Assembly (NCBI GenBank): GCA_018820925.1
Contig: JAHJNJ010000004.1
Span: forward strand, 62,001-126,000
DNA length: 64,000 bases
Direction: 5' to 3'
From: Gammaproteobacteria bacterium
Lineage (GTDB): Bacteria > Pseudomonadota > Gammaproteobacteria > Burkholderiales > Gallionellaceae
Position numbers and translations under genes: made by a program
The notes under the pieces: model-generated
The model's input: the letters and a program-made list of their open reading frames with translations, nothing else
Told to the model about the DNA's origin: nothing
Databases searched by the model: none
Shown: in pieces, positions 34,262 to 43,100 of the stretch
Position numbering within the stretch: position 1 is the stretch's first letter
Layout: the number at the start of each line of letters is the position of its first letter

Positions 34262-34765
34262 ATGTTGAAGATGTGGGACAGCATTCCAAAGCGCTGGCTG
34301 AATCTGGCCGGTGTGCTTACGGTGGCCGGACTGTTCGGTTTCGGTCTGTATCTGCAATACGTGCTGCGCCTGCAGCCATGCCCCTTGTGCATGATCCAGC
34401 GCTTTGTTTTCATCGCCATCGGCGCGCTGTTCCTGATTGCCGCGTTGCACAATGCCAAACAGATCGGCTCAAAAATCTATTCGGTTTTGATAGCGCTTAC
34501 CGCAGCGTGGGGTATCGCAGTCGCCTCGCGCCACATCTGGATTCAGCACCTGCCCAAAGACCAGGTTCCCGGTTGCGGTCCGGGGCTGGATTACATGCTG
34601 AAAAATTTCCCGATCTCCGAGGTGTGGCAGGAACTGGTGCACGGCTCCGGCGACTGTGCCGAGAAAAGCTGGACATTCCTCGCACTCGGCATTCCCGAAT
34701 GGTCTTTGGTCTGGTATGTGTTGCTGGGTGTTTTTGCGGTGCTGGTCGGCTGGAAGAAACGCTGA
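34262..34765 (+). CDS. dsbB: Disulfide bond formation protein DsbB
   Basis: The 167-residue protein has four membrane helices, the first periplasmic pair CPLC (LRLQPCPLCMIQR) and a second pair C-x-C-like GCGPGLDYML with a later cysteine in SGDCAEK. DsbB re-oxidises DsbA and passes electrons to quinone. It starts one base after the iscX stop and is probably cotranscribed with the isc operon. Confidence 0.92.
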   Translation: MLKMWDSIPKRWLNLAGVLTVAGLFGFGLYLQYVLRLQPCPLCMIQRFVFIAIGALFLIAALHNAKQIGSKIYSVLIALTAAWGIAVASRHIWIQHLPKDQVPGCGPGLDYMLKNFPISEVWQELVHGSGDCAEKSWTFLALGIPEWSLVWYVLLGVFAVLVGWKKR

Positions 34766-34806
34766 TTACACCGTGCCGGAATCGTCAAGGAACCGTTCTG
34801 CCGACC

Positions 34807-35328
34807 TTATTCCTTGAAACGCTTGATCCTGATGCGGTGCATCAGATTGTCCCTGACAATGAACTGGTGATACAGCGCGGCGACAACGTGGAATACCAAA
34901 AGCAACAGCATCACGCCGATAAAAATCTCATGAACTTCTCTGGCGCCGACTTTTTCAAAGTCCGGGAGCAAGCTCGGATCGCCTTTTTTCAGCACTTCGA
35001 TCACGCCTGAAGTCGCGACGGTGGCAATACCGGCGATGGCTGCGGCAATCAGCGAAAGATTCAATAAACTGTGGGTTGCGGCTGCAATTTTGTTCAGCAG
35101 CGGGTTGGCGTTGGCAGGTGCCGGTTCGCCGTCTTTCTTCCTGAAATAAATGCGCAGCAGGGTGAGCACCAGAATGGTGTCGCCGATCAGGAAATGTACC
35201 GGCAACAGCGAGAGCTTTTCCGGGGTATTTTCAAGGTCGGCCAAATAATGTCCGAGAAAGAATGCGGCGACAACAAGCAGGAAGATCAGCCAATGGAGGA
35301 TTGATGTGCGTTTGCTGTATTGCTTCAT
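34807..35328 (-). CDS. Cytochrome b561 family membrane protein
   Basis: I chose the ATG at 35328, preceded by AAGGACAG. The 173-residue protein has four membrane helices and histidines placed as haem ligands (SILHWLIF, LPVHFLIGD, ATHSLLN, FHVVAALYHQF). Such proteins carry electrons from quinol in the inner membrane. A loop of about 35 residues (GDPSLLPDFEKVGAREVHE) faces the periplasm. It is convergent with dsbB. Confidence 0.85.
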   Translation of the reverse strand: MKQYSKRTSILHWLIFLLVVAAFFLGHYLADLENTPEKLSLLPVHFLIGDTILVLTLLRIYFRKKDGEPAPANANPLLNKIAAATHSLLNLSLIAAAIAGIATVATSGVIEVLKKGDPSLLPDFEKVGAREVHEIFIGVMLLLLVFHVVAALYHQFIVRDNLMHRIRIKRFKE

Positions 35329-35418
35329 GATTCTGTCCTTGTCGGATTGGGAAAGCACAGCGCATTGTAGCGCATGAGCGCGTAATTCAATATTTGGCGA
35401 ACGCTATAATCCTTGCGC

Positions 35419-36657
35419 TTACCGGGGTTGTCGCAGCCAGTTGAGTGCGCCTTTGCCGGCAGCCAGTCCGCTGGCAAAACAGGCGGTCAGCAAATACCCG
35501 CCGGTGGGGGCTTCCCAGTCCAGCATCTCACCCGCGCAGAACAAACCGGGCAATTTTTTCAGCATGAGTTGTCCATCCAGTCCGGCAAAGGCGATTCCGC
35601 CAGCCGTGCTGATCGCTTCGCTCAAGGGACGTGCCGCAGCGAGGCGCAACGGCAAGGCTTTGATCGTATTTGCCAGCTGTACATTGTCGTGCATTTGTTC
35701 CTTGCCCAGCACTTCGCGCAACAAATTTGCTTTCACGCCTTTCAAGCCCAGGCGGCTTTGCAGATGGCTGGAAAGCGAACGCGAACCGCGCGGGTGCGAT
35801 ACCTCGGATTGCACGCGTTGCGGCGTCCAGTCGGGCAGCAGATCGAGCAGCAGTGTTGCGCTGCCGCTGCGTTCTATCTCGTCGCGCAGTGGCGCGGAGA
35901 ACGCGTAGATAAGTCCGCCCTCAATTCCATGTTCCGTGATGACAGCTTCGCCTTGTTTGCGAACATCGCAGAAAGTGGCAGCGATGGATTTCAAAGGTTC
36001 ACCCGCGAAGTGTTCGCGGAAATACGCGCTCCATTGCACATCGAAACCGCAGTTGGCAGGGCGTAACGGTGCGATGGCGATGCCGCGCTGCGCGAGCAGC
36101 GATACCCAGGCCCCGTCCGAACCGAGTTGCGGCCAGCTACCGCCGCCCAGCGCCAGCACTACGGCGTCTGCGCTTGCCATGTGTTCGCCATCCGGTGCGA
36201 CGAAGCGCAATGCGCCCTGTTCGTCCCAACCTGTCCAGCGATGCCGCGCATGAAAACACACGCCGCTTTCGCGCAACCGGTGCAGCCAAGCGCGCAGCAA
36301 CGGCGCGGCTTTCATATCGGCGGGGAATATTCGGCCGGAAGTGCCGCCAAAAGTCTCGATACCGAGGCCGTGTATCCACTCGCGCAAAGCCTGGGGCGGA
36401 AAATTGCGCAGCAACGGTTCGATATCGGTTCGGTGTGCGCCATAGCGTGTCAGGAAAACTTCAAACGGCTCGGCGTGGGTGATGTTCATCCCGCCTTTGC
36501 CCGCCATCAGGAACTTGCGCCCCACACTGGGCATGGCGTCATAGACGTCTACCCGCACGCCGCCCCGGGCCAGCACTTCTGCCGCCATCAATCCGGCCGG
36601 ACCGCCGCCAATGACGGCAACGACAGGGGTGTTCGGGAGGCGGTTGTTGCGGTTCAT
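35419..36657 (-). CDS. YhiN/HI0933-like FAD-dependent oxidoreductase
   Basis: The 412-residue protein has the FAD motif VAVIGGGPAGLMAAEVLARGG, then RKFLMAGKGGMNITH, GRIFPADMKAAPLLRAWL and a C-terminal GLFCAGEMLDWEAPTGGYLL, the family pattern of BaiN/YhiN/HI0933 proteins. The substrate is unknown for most members. It is cytosolic. It is divergent from rhlE. Confidence 0.88.
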   Translation of the reverse strand: MNRNNRLPNTPVVAVIGGGPAGLMAAEVLARGGVRVDVYDAMPSVGRKFLMAGKGGMNITHAEPFEVFLTRYGAHRTDIEPLLRNFPPQALREWIHGLGIETFGGTSGRIFPADMKAAPLLRAWLHRLRESGVCFHARHRWTGWDEQGALRFVAPDGEHMASADAVVLALGGGSWPQLGSDGAWVSLLAQRGIAIAPLRPANCGFDVQWSAYFREHFAGEPLKSIAATFCDVRKQGEAVITEHGIEGGLIYAFSAPLRDEIERSGSATLLLDLLPDWTPQRVQSEVSHPRGSRSLSSHLQSRLGLKGVKANLLREVLGKEQMHDNVQLANTIKALPLRLAAARPLSEAISTAGGIAFAGLDGQLMLKKLPGLFCAGEMLDWEAPTGGYLLTACFASGLAAGKGALNWLRQPR

Positions 36658-36776
36658 GTGCGGGAAGGTATTGTTAAAGCAGGCGATTATAGAGTTTATT
36701 GGCTGTTTCGGCCGGTACTGGTGGAGGAGCGTATAATATGTCCATCGAAAACTTGACTACGACGAAGAGAAGATAA

Positions 36777-38144
36777 TTGAATACAGTTAGTTTTGCCGAT
36801 CTGAAGCTGGCGCCCGAACTCCTCAAGGCACTTACCGAATCCGGTTACACCACCCCCACCCCTGTCCAGGCACAAGCCATTCCGGTTGTGCTGCAAGGCC
36901 GCGACCTCATGGGCGGCGCGCAAACCGGCACGGGCAAGACTGCGGCGTTTGCGCTGCCCATGCTGCAAAAATTGCTGCCGCACGCCAGTTCCAGCACGTC
37001 CCCGGCCAGGCATCCGGTACGCGCACTGATCCTGGTTCCGACGCGCGAACTGGCGATCCAGGTGGAACAGAGCGTCAGAACTTACGCAAAACATACCAAG
37101 CTGCGTTCGCTGGTCGTATTCGGCGGCGTGGATATCAGGACGCAGACACCGCACCTGAAGACGGGTGTGGAAATCCTGGTGGCGACGCCGGGGCGCCTGC
37201 TGGATCACATCGAGCAGAAGACAGTGCAACTGAATCTGGTGCAGATGCTGGTGTTGGACGAAGCCGACCGCATGCTGGACATGGGTTTCATGCCGGACTT
37301 GAAACGCATCCTCGCCCTGTTGCCCCGGCAGCGGCAAAGCTTGATGTTCTCCGCGACCTTCTCGAACGAGATCAAGAAGTTGTCGGAAGACTTCATGAAC
37401 TTCCCGACGCTGATCGAAGTTGCGCGCAGCAACGCTTCCGCCGAAAACATCACGCAGAAGGTCTTTCTGGTCGATCAGTCGGACAAGCATCAACTGCTGG
37501 CGCAAATTCTGCGCGGCGACGATGCCAAGCAGGCCATCGTATTCACCAAGACCAAGCTCACCGCCAGCCGTCTGGCCAAACAGTTGCAGCGCGAAGGCGT
37601 GTCCGCCGATGCCATCCACGGCGACAAGAGCCAACTGGAGCGCATACAGGCGCTGGATGCTTTCAAGCAGGGAAAAACGGCCGTGCTGATCGCCACCGAC
37701 GTGGCCGCGCGCGGGCTGGACATCGACAGCCTGCCGATGGTCATCAACTACGAGATACCCCATGCCGCAGAAGATTATGTACACCGCATCGGTCGTACCG
37801 GCCGCGCGGGCGCATCCGGTACGGCCATCTCGCTGGTGTCGCCGGAGGAAGCAAAGTATCTGGTGGAAATCGAGAAACTGATCAAGACCGAGATACCCAA
37901 AGAGCGCGCCAACCTGCCCGCGCATGCCGCAAGGCCGCAGCGCGCACCGCGCGGAGAACACGCTGAACACAAACACGAGTACCACACCCCCGCGCCGAAA
38001 AAGCCCGCCCACGATCCGTGGTTCGACAAGCCTTATGTGCCCAGCATCAGCGCGCCCGCCGTGCCGGTGAAAAAACACGATGAACCGGTAATAAGCAAAC
38101 CCAAGGCGCAAATACCGGCGTTGTTCGTGCGCAGGCCCGGCTGA
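36777..38144 (+). CDS. rhlE: DEAD-box RNA helicase, RhlE type
   Basis: The frame opens at a TTG (36777) directly after an in-frame TAA; the DEAD core starts soon after (FADLKLAPELLKAL). The 455-residue protein has the Q motif TPVQAQAIP, AQTGTGKTAAF, PTRELAIQ, VLDEADRMLDMGF, SAT and ARGLDIDSLP with HRIGRTGRAG. The C-terminus is basic and proline-rich, as in RhlE. It unwinds RNA, often in ribosome assembly. A 12-codon frame (36738-36776) sits immediately upstream with the TTG after its stop, and TATAAT at 36732-36737 could be the -10, in which case that leader is not transcribed. Confidence 0.93.
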   Translation: MNTVSFADLKLAPELLKALTESGYTTPTPVQAQAIPVVLQGRDLMGGAQTGTGKTAAFALPMLQKLLPHASSSTSPARHPVRALILVPTRELAIQVEQSVRTYAKHTKLRSLVVFGGVDIRTQTPHLKTGVEILVATPGRLLDHIEQKTVQLNLVQMLVLDEADRMLDMGFMPDLKRILALLPRQRQSLMFSATFSNEIKKLSEDFMNFPTLIEVARSNASAENITQKVFLVDQSDKHQLLAQILRGDDAKQAIVFTKTKLTASRLAKQLQREGVSADAIHGDKSQLERIQALDAFKQGKTAVLIATDVAARGLDIDSLPMVINYEIPHAAEDYVHRIGRTGRAGASGTAISLVSPEEAKYLVEIEKLIKTEIPKERANLPAHAARPQRAPRGEHAEHKHEYHTPAPKKPAHDPWFDKPYVPSISAPAVPVKKHDEPVISKPKAQIPALFVRRPG

Positions 38145-38159
38145 ATTCATTAGCCCTGC

Positions 38160-38400
38160 ATGTTTGTCGCACAAGTCATCCCCCCGACTTCCTGCTGATC
38201 CTGCTCGGGGTGGTCATGTGCCGCCGGTTCGTGTTGAGCGAGGACTTCTGGCCGCAGCTGGATCGCTTGATTTATTTCGTGTTTTTCCCGGCGCTGCTGT
38301 TCGCTCGGGGGGGGGCGGCGATACCATTGCCGCGCAGATGATGCTGGGCACTTTGCGGGCCGCATTGACCTTGCCGTTGGACGGGGTTGTAGGCGACAGG
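38160..38400 (+). pseudogene. Broken AEC-family (auxin efflux carrier-like) transporter
   Basis: After an ATG at 38160, a frame change in a run of five C restores a typical AEC N-terminus (PDFLLILLGVVMCRRFVLSE, then DFWPQLDRLIYFVFFPALLF). After a run of nine G, another frame gives AAQMMLGTLRAALTLPL, like the last membrane helix of the family. About 200 central codons are missing. It is thus a frameshifted remnant with a large internal deletion. Confidence 0.78.
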
Positions 38401-38457
38401 GCTGGGCGCAATCGCGGTTCCGGCATGCGCCTGCCAGCCAATCCGTTTTCTCCTACC

Positions 38458-38487
38458 TGTACTTAAGTACACCTGTACCTCAGTACA
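38458..38487 (+). promoter_or_regulatory. Tandem TGTAC palindromes upstream of the PEP-CTERM gene
   Basis: TGTACTTAAGTACA (38458-38471) is a perfect palindrome, followed 16 bases on by TGTACCTCAGTACA (38474-38487), whose TGTAC/GTACA arms are perfect. TTGACA starts at 38493, but no good -10 is found 17 bases later. The layout suits a dimeric activator bound next to a weak promoter. The regulator is not identified. Confidence 0.6.
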
Positions 38488-38624
38488 CTTGTTTGACATG
38501 CTCAAAATGATTACCTTTCGCCCGTGTGCTCGCTTATGACTGGTTATTCAGGCTGGTTGATCTGGTTTTCCTGGAGTCTGACAGCGATGAGGATTATCCA
38601 ATCGAATTCAAATGGAGGTGTTAA

Positions 38625-39242
38625 ATGAAACGCATTGCTCTCAGTATGTTGCTTGCATCGGTAATCGGCGCAGCACAGGCCGACACTGTTGGCACGCTTG
38701 AAGTGGCCAACGGTTCGGTTGTTACGTTCTCTAATTATGACGGAGAGGCATTGGCTGTTACCGGTGCTCAGAGCAGCGGTTCATGGGGTTCGCTATTTAC
38801 CACGGCGGGGGGGTATTTTTATGCCACCTACCTGGGTAACGAAAGCGGATACACAAATGACTTCTCCTTTGGTTTGGGAAATGGCTCTCTGCTGGAGTCT
38901 AACGACACGGGAACGGTGATTTCGCAATGGGTGGATGCAGGTACTGTGAATTTCAGTTTTTCGGATAACGCAGATCTTGGTCATGTTTTCCACAATGGCG
39001 ACCAGCAAAGCAATCCTTTCGGTTTCGTGATTCTGAATGGCCAAACAAACATTTACGGCACATTCGACTATCTTCTGGGCTTCAACGATAGTTGGACAGG
39101 CGATGCGGATTACGACGACTTCGTCGTTGGCGTGAATTTCGTGGCGGCAGTACCTGAGCCCGAGACCTACGCGATGCTGCTGGCCGGCCTTGGACTGCTT
39201 GGCATGAGCCTTCGTCGCCGCAAGAGCAATATGTTCGACTAA
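38625..39242 (+). CDS. PEP-CTERM sorting-signal protein
   Basis: The start follows GGAGGTG. The 205-residue product has a signal peptide (about 1-19, ending AQA), a Ser/Thr/Gly-rich secreted domain with acidic D-x-D-x-D-like segments (DSWTGDADYDDF), and a C-terminal PEP-CTERM signal: VPEPETYAMLLAGLGLLG followed by LRRRK. Such proteins are cut and probably attached by an exosortase. The cognate exosortase B gene lies 3 kb downstream. It is the only PEP-CTERM protein in the window. A terminator follows. Confidence 0.92.
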   Translation: MKRIALSMLLASVIGAAQADTVGTLEVANGSVVTFSNYDGEALAVTGAQSSGSWGSLFTTAGGYFYATYLGNESGYTNDFSFGLGNGSLLESNDTGTVISQWVDAGTVNFSFSDNADLGHVFHNGDQQSNPFGFVILNGQTNIYGTFDYLLGFNDSWTGDADYDDFVVGVNFVAAVPEPETYAMLLAGLGLLGMSLRRRKSNMFD

Positions 39243-39269
39243 GCTTGCTTGAGTCGCTGTATCTCCGAC

Positions 39270-39299
39270 AACCCCGCTCAGACGCGGGGTTCGTCTTTT
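39270..39299 (+). terminator. Rho-independent terminator after the PEP-CTERM gene
   Basis: AACCCCGC and GCGGGGTT form an 8-base stem with a TCAGAC loop, followed by CGTCTTTT. It lies 27 bases beyond the PEP-CTERM stop and separates it from the eps operon. Confidence 0.82.
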
Positions 39300-39746
39300 C
39301 AAGAGCGGCAATATTGAAACGGTAAGGTTGCTATTCCTTTTCGATTGGAATGTTTGGTGCGGCTCGATAAAAAACATACGGTTAGTGAGTGAGTGCGGGC
39401 GCATTGCAGACCTGGCAAGTGCATCTGGAAAGGGGTTTTCTGGTAAAGTGAATGGGTGCTCGTATCTGGAAAATCACGGTAGTGGAGAAGCAATTTATAC
39501 TTCATGATCGTGCTTGTTATGCGAATAACAAGTAATGAAGTGTATGTTTCTGACGATGCAGATATGGCGGTCTTGCACATTTATACTCAATCGAACCCAT
39601 AGGCAACTTTCGTAATGAACTGCATATACGCTCTATTCCGCCCTTCGGTACTTGTAGAATTGCGTTTCGAAGAGCATGTACTGTTGAATTTTGATAATTC
39701 ATGCTTCCCGCAAGATGGCCGGCACGCGTTGAGAGTTTGAGAGTCT
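39300..39746. other. Intergenic region before the eps operon
   Basis: About 450 bases with lower GC and no plausible gene. It should contain the eps promoter. I looked for the TGTAC palindromes seen upstream of the PEP-CTERM gene and for a sigma-54 GG-N10-GC pair and found neither clearly. Single GTAC-containing half sites occur near 39647 and 39673. Confidence 0.4.
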
Positions 39747-41126
39747 ATGTCCGCTAACGATGTCCCCGTAGTTTCCTTCTTCAAGCGCGTGCTTGACCCC
39801 TTTATAACCTGGGGGGTACTGGTTTTGGTCACCTGGATGTACGACCAGGTCTTCACCGGGTATTACCTGGTGCTGATGATCATCACCTATTTTGTCTCTT
39901 CATATATTTACGAACAGACCTCCATATACAGCACCTGGCGCAATGGCAATATGCTGGAGTATGTCCGCGACACCCTGATCGGCTGGAGCATCGTTGTTGC
40001 CATCCTTCTTCTGTTGAATTATGCGACCAACTTTGAGCGCCATTATTCGGAAGAGGTCATATTGACCTGGTTCATCGTCACGCCGATTGCCCTGTTATTG
40101 AGCCATGTCGTCGTACGTATGATTGCCGATGCGTTGCGCCACAAGGGCGGATTGCGTTCTGCGGTTATTGTCGGAGCCAATGAAACCAGCCAAAAACTGG
40201 CCGGTCGCATTGCCGAATTTCCCTATCTGCTTATCGATATTCGGGGATTCTTCGACGAGCGAAACGACGACCGGATCCCGCACGGGCTCGGGCCGCGTCT
40301 GGGCGGGATGACGGATGTCGCCAGTTATGCCCGCAAGAACAACATCGAGATGATCTTCATCAGCCTGCCCATGTCCGCCCAGCCCCGCATCCGCGAAATC
40401 ATCGACGATCTGCACGACACCACAGCTTCCGTGTATTTCCTGCCCGATGTTTACGTATACGACCTGATGCAGGCGCGCTTCAACAGCGTGGGGGGCATAC
40501 CGGTGGTCGCCGCATGCGAATCACCCTTTTCCGGCGTGGACAGCGTGGTGAAAAACGTCAGCGATTTTGTGCTCGCTTTGATATTCCTGATTCTGCTCTC
40601 GCCGCTCATGCTGTGCATCGCGCTGGCTGTAGTGCTGACCTCGCCCGGTCCAGCCATCTTCAGGCAGCGTCGCTACGGTCTTAACGGCGAAGAAATCACC
40701 GTCTACAAGTTCCGGTCCATGACGGTCAGGGAAGACGGCCCAAACGTGGCGCAGGCGCAGAAAAACGACCCGCGAGTGACCAGGATTGGCGCTTTTTTGC
40801 GCCGTACCTCGCTGGACGAATTGCCTCAGTTCATCAACGTATTGCAGGGTCGCATGAGCATAGTCGGTCCGCGTCCGCATGCGGTCGCCCACAACGAGCT
40901 CTATCGCAAGCTGATCAAAGGCTATATGTTGCGCCATAAGGTGAAACCGGGAATTACGGGATGGGCCCAGGTGAACGGTATGCGCGGCGAAACCGAGGTT
41001 CTGGAGAAAATGCAGGGCCGCATCGACCATGATCTGTACTACCTGAAAAACTGGTCGATATGGTTCGATCTGTGGATTATCTTGCGTACGGTATGGGTGG
41101 TACTGCGCCGGGATAACGCGTACTAA
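39747..41126 (+). CDS. Undecaprenyl-phosphate sugar phosphotransferase (WcaJ/EpsB type)
   Basis: The 459-residue protein has four to five N-terminal membrane helices, a CoA-binding-like cytosolic domain (SAVIVGANETSQKLAGRIAEF), a fifth helix near 270-300 and the catalytic bacterial sugar transferase domain (FRQRRYGLNGEEITVYKFRSM, then RRTSLDELPQFINVLQGRMSIVGPRPH). It moves hexose-1-phosphate to undecaprenyl phosphate to start the repeat unit at the inner membrane. It is the first gene of an eight-gene eps cluster that ends with epsG. Confidence 0.92.
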   Translation: MSANDVPVVSFFKRVLDPFITWGVLVLVTWMYDQVFTGYYLVLMIITYFVSSYIYEQTSIYSTWRNGNMLEYVRDTLIGWSIVVAILLLLNYATNFERHYSEEVILTWFIVTPIALLLSHVVVRMIADALRHKGGLRSAVIVGANETSQKLAGRIAEFPYLLIDIRGFFDERNDDRIPHGLGPRLGGMTDVASYARKNNIEMIFISLPMSAQPRIREIIDDLHDTTASVYFLPDVYVYDLMQARFNSVGGIPVVAACESPFSGVDSVVKNVSDFVLALIFLILLSPLMLCIALAVVLTSPGPAIFRQRRYGLNGEEITVYKFRSMTVREDGPNVAQAQKNDPRVTRIGAFLRRTSLDELPQFINVLQGRMSIVGPRPHAVAHNELYRKLIKGYMLRHKVKPGITGWAQVNGMRGETEVLEKMQGRIDHDLYYLKNWSIWFDLWIILRTVWVVLRRDNAY

Positions 41127-41222
41127 TTCAGTGAGGTAAACCCCCGGCTATGCTAGGGGATGTTACTTAGAATTGCCCGGTTGATCGGGACATGAACTTA
41201 ACTAAAGCAGAAGGAGACTATT

Positions 41223-42104
41223 TTGATCCGTTTCGATATGTCGTTAACCGGGAAGCCCCATTCCCATACCCTGTTTACGCGCCTCCTGTGTGCGGTTCTG
41301 GTACTCGGAACAGCCTTGGGCATGTCTGCCTGCGGCAACAAGGAAAAAAAGGCGGGGCAGGCTCTGGTCAGGGTAAACGGTGAAGAGATCACCGTGTTGC
41401 AGGTCAATGACGAGCTCAAACGCGCCGGCATCCGGCCCGAACAACAAGAGGCTGCGACCAAGCAGTTGCTGGAAGCGCTGATTGATCGACAACTGGTTCT
41501 GGATGAGGCGATGCGCAACGAGGTCGACCGCACGGCGGGCGTTGTGCAGGCGATCGAGCGCGCAAAAACGCAGATTATTACGCAGGCGTACCTGAAGAGT
41601 CTTGAAGCCCAACTCGTTAAGCCCACCCCTGCGGAGATCGACGATTACTTCCAAAAACACCCCGAATATTTCACCCAGCGCAAGCAGTTTGATGTGCAGC
41701 AACTGGTGATAGCAACCAGGGATTTCAGTAGTGAGCTCAAGTCGGTCGTTGAATCTGCCAAGTCGCTGGACGGAATTGCGTCATGGCTGGATGGGCATGA
41801 CGTGCGCTATGTGCGCGGGCAGATGTCGCGTAGCACTACAGATCTGCCGGAACAGATGGTTGAGAAACTCAAGGATATGAATAAGGGGCAGATATTCATT
41901 GTCAATGAGGGGGAGAACAGCATGATCAACCTCATTTCAAATATCAGAATCAGCCCTGTTTCGGCCAAGACGGCTGCGCCGCAGATAGAGCAGTTTTTGT
42001 TCAACAAGAAAATCAGTGAAGCGGCTAAGGCGGAAATCACGCATTTGCGTGCTTCAGCGAAAATCGAGTATCTCAATGCCCCGGCACCAGATGCGCCCAA
42101 ATAG
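41223..42104 (+). CDS. epsD: EpsD-family peptidyl-prolyl isomerase-like lipoprotein
   Basis: I accept a TTG at 41223 because AAGGAG lies 8 bases upstream; the ATG at 41238 has no such site. The 293-residue product has a lipoprotein signal (LGMSACG), a SurA-like N-terminal region (LVRVNGEEITVLQVNDEL, LLEALIDRQLVLDEA) and a parvulin-like region (YFTQRKQFDVQQLVI). This matches the EpsD family found with exosortase B. It is likely a periplasmic chaperone for eps or PEP-CTERM proteins. It sits between the initiating transferase and xrtB. Confidence 0.87.
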   Translation: MIRFDMSLTGKPHSHTLFTRLLCAVLVLGTALGMSACGNKEKKAGQALVRVNGEEITVLQVNDELKRAGIRPEQQEAATKQLLEALIDRQLVLDEAMRNEVDRTAGVVQAIERAKTQIITQAYLKSLEAQLVKPTPAEIDDYFQKHPEYFTQRKQFDVQQLVIATRDFSSELKSVVESAKSLDGIASWLDGHDVRYVRGQMSRSTTDLPEQMVEKLKDMNKGQIFIVNEGENSMINLISNIRISPVSAKTAAPQIEQFLFNKKISEAAKAEITHLRASAKIEYLNAPAPDAPK

Positions 42105-42200
42105 GGCATGCAGGGTTCCATGTGACGTGAGGAATGGACAAACAACCGATGAACGAAACCAATCCAACTTGCCGGGCGCTTGCTCGATAAGTATTTGAAT

Positions 42201-43100
42201 ATGGAAAACTACCTGACCAGGATCGGCATTCCGAAAGCACACCTGCCTGAATGGCTGCCCATCGTTCTTGGGCTGCTGGTCTTGTACGTGCCCACTTTCT
42301 ACGACTTGGCCAGAGGTTTGTGGGCCACCGAAGGGCAGGCGCATGGTCCCATCATGCTTGCGCTTGCGATTTGGCTGGTTTTTCGCCAGTGGCAGGGCAT
42401 GCTGGAAAAAAGCGACGGACAGCCGACCTCTGCCGCAGGTTGGGCGGTTCTGGCCATTGCGTTGCTGTTCTACATCATCGGCCGCTCGCAGCAGATCATG
42501 CTGTTTGAACTCGGCTCGTTTATCTGGGTGCTGGCCGCCATTCTTCTCCTCAAGCGAGGAAGCCGCGCGCTGAAGGTGATGTGGTTCCCCCTGTTTTTCA
42601 TGCTGTTCATGATTCCGCTGCCCGGAACGATAGTCGCCGCGCTCACCATGCCCATGAAAATGGCGGTTTCCTATGTGACGGCGAATATCCTGTATTGGGC
42701 CGATTACCCCATTGCGCGCAACGGCGTCATCCTGCAGATCGGGCAATACCAACTTCTGGTTGCGGATGCCTGCGCCGGCCTGCAGACATTGCTGACGCTG
42801 GAATCGCTGGGGCTGTTTTACATGAACGTGGTGCGCCATACCTCGATTTTCAGAAACATTGTGCTGGCCATCCTGATCGTGCCCATTTCGTTCGCGGCAA
42901 ACGTGATTCGTGTCATCACGCTCACGCTGATTACCTACTACTTTGGCGATGCAGCCGGGCAGGGGTTTCTGCACGGATTCGCGGGCATGGTTTTGTTCTT
43001 CAGCGCATTGCTGTTGATACTGGGCGTGGATGGGTTGCTGCAATATATCGTCAGGCTGCGCGCAGGAAACGCAGCCCTGCCCGCGAGCGACAGCCGATGA
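42201..43100 (+). CDS. xrtB: Exosortase B (EpsH)
   Basis: I chose the ATG at 42201; a TTG at 42180 is possible. The 299-residue protein has eight or so membrane helices and the exosortase catalytic triad: C191 (VADACAGLQTL), R237 (AANVIRVIT) and H258 (GFLHGFAGM). Exosortases cleave PEP-CTERM signals on the outer face of the inner membrane, like archaeosortases. Neighbours epsD and epsI mark the B subtype. Its stop overlaps epsI. An 18-codon frame with its own binding site (42134-42190) lies just upstream. Confidence 0.94.
   Translation: MENYLTRIGIPKAHLPEWLPIVLGLLVLYVPTFYDLARGLWATEGQAHGPIMLALAIWLVFRQWQGMLEKSDGQPTSAAGWAVLAIALLFYIIGRSQQIMLFELGSFIWVLAAILLLKRGSRALKVMWFPLFFMLFMIPLPGTIVAALTMPMKMAVSYVTANILYWADYPIARNGVILQIGQYQLLVADACAGLQTLLTLESLGLFYMNVVRHTSIFRNIVLAILIVPISFAANVIRVITLTLITYYFGDAAGQGFLHGFAGMVLFFSALLLILGVDGLLQYIVRLRAGNAALPASDSR

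Noticed and set aside
36738-36776. 12-codon leader before rhlE
   Set aside because: A TATAAT lies so close upstream that the leader ATG would be upstream of the transcript start; kept only as a remark.
36696-38174. 492-codon minus-strand frame
   Set aside because: It lies antisense to rhlE and has the repetitive Arg/Gln/Leu composition of a shadow frame.
39300-39746. Possible sigma-54 promoter before the eps operon
   Set aside because: The GG and GC pairs found are 7-8 bases apart and not the required 10.
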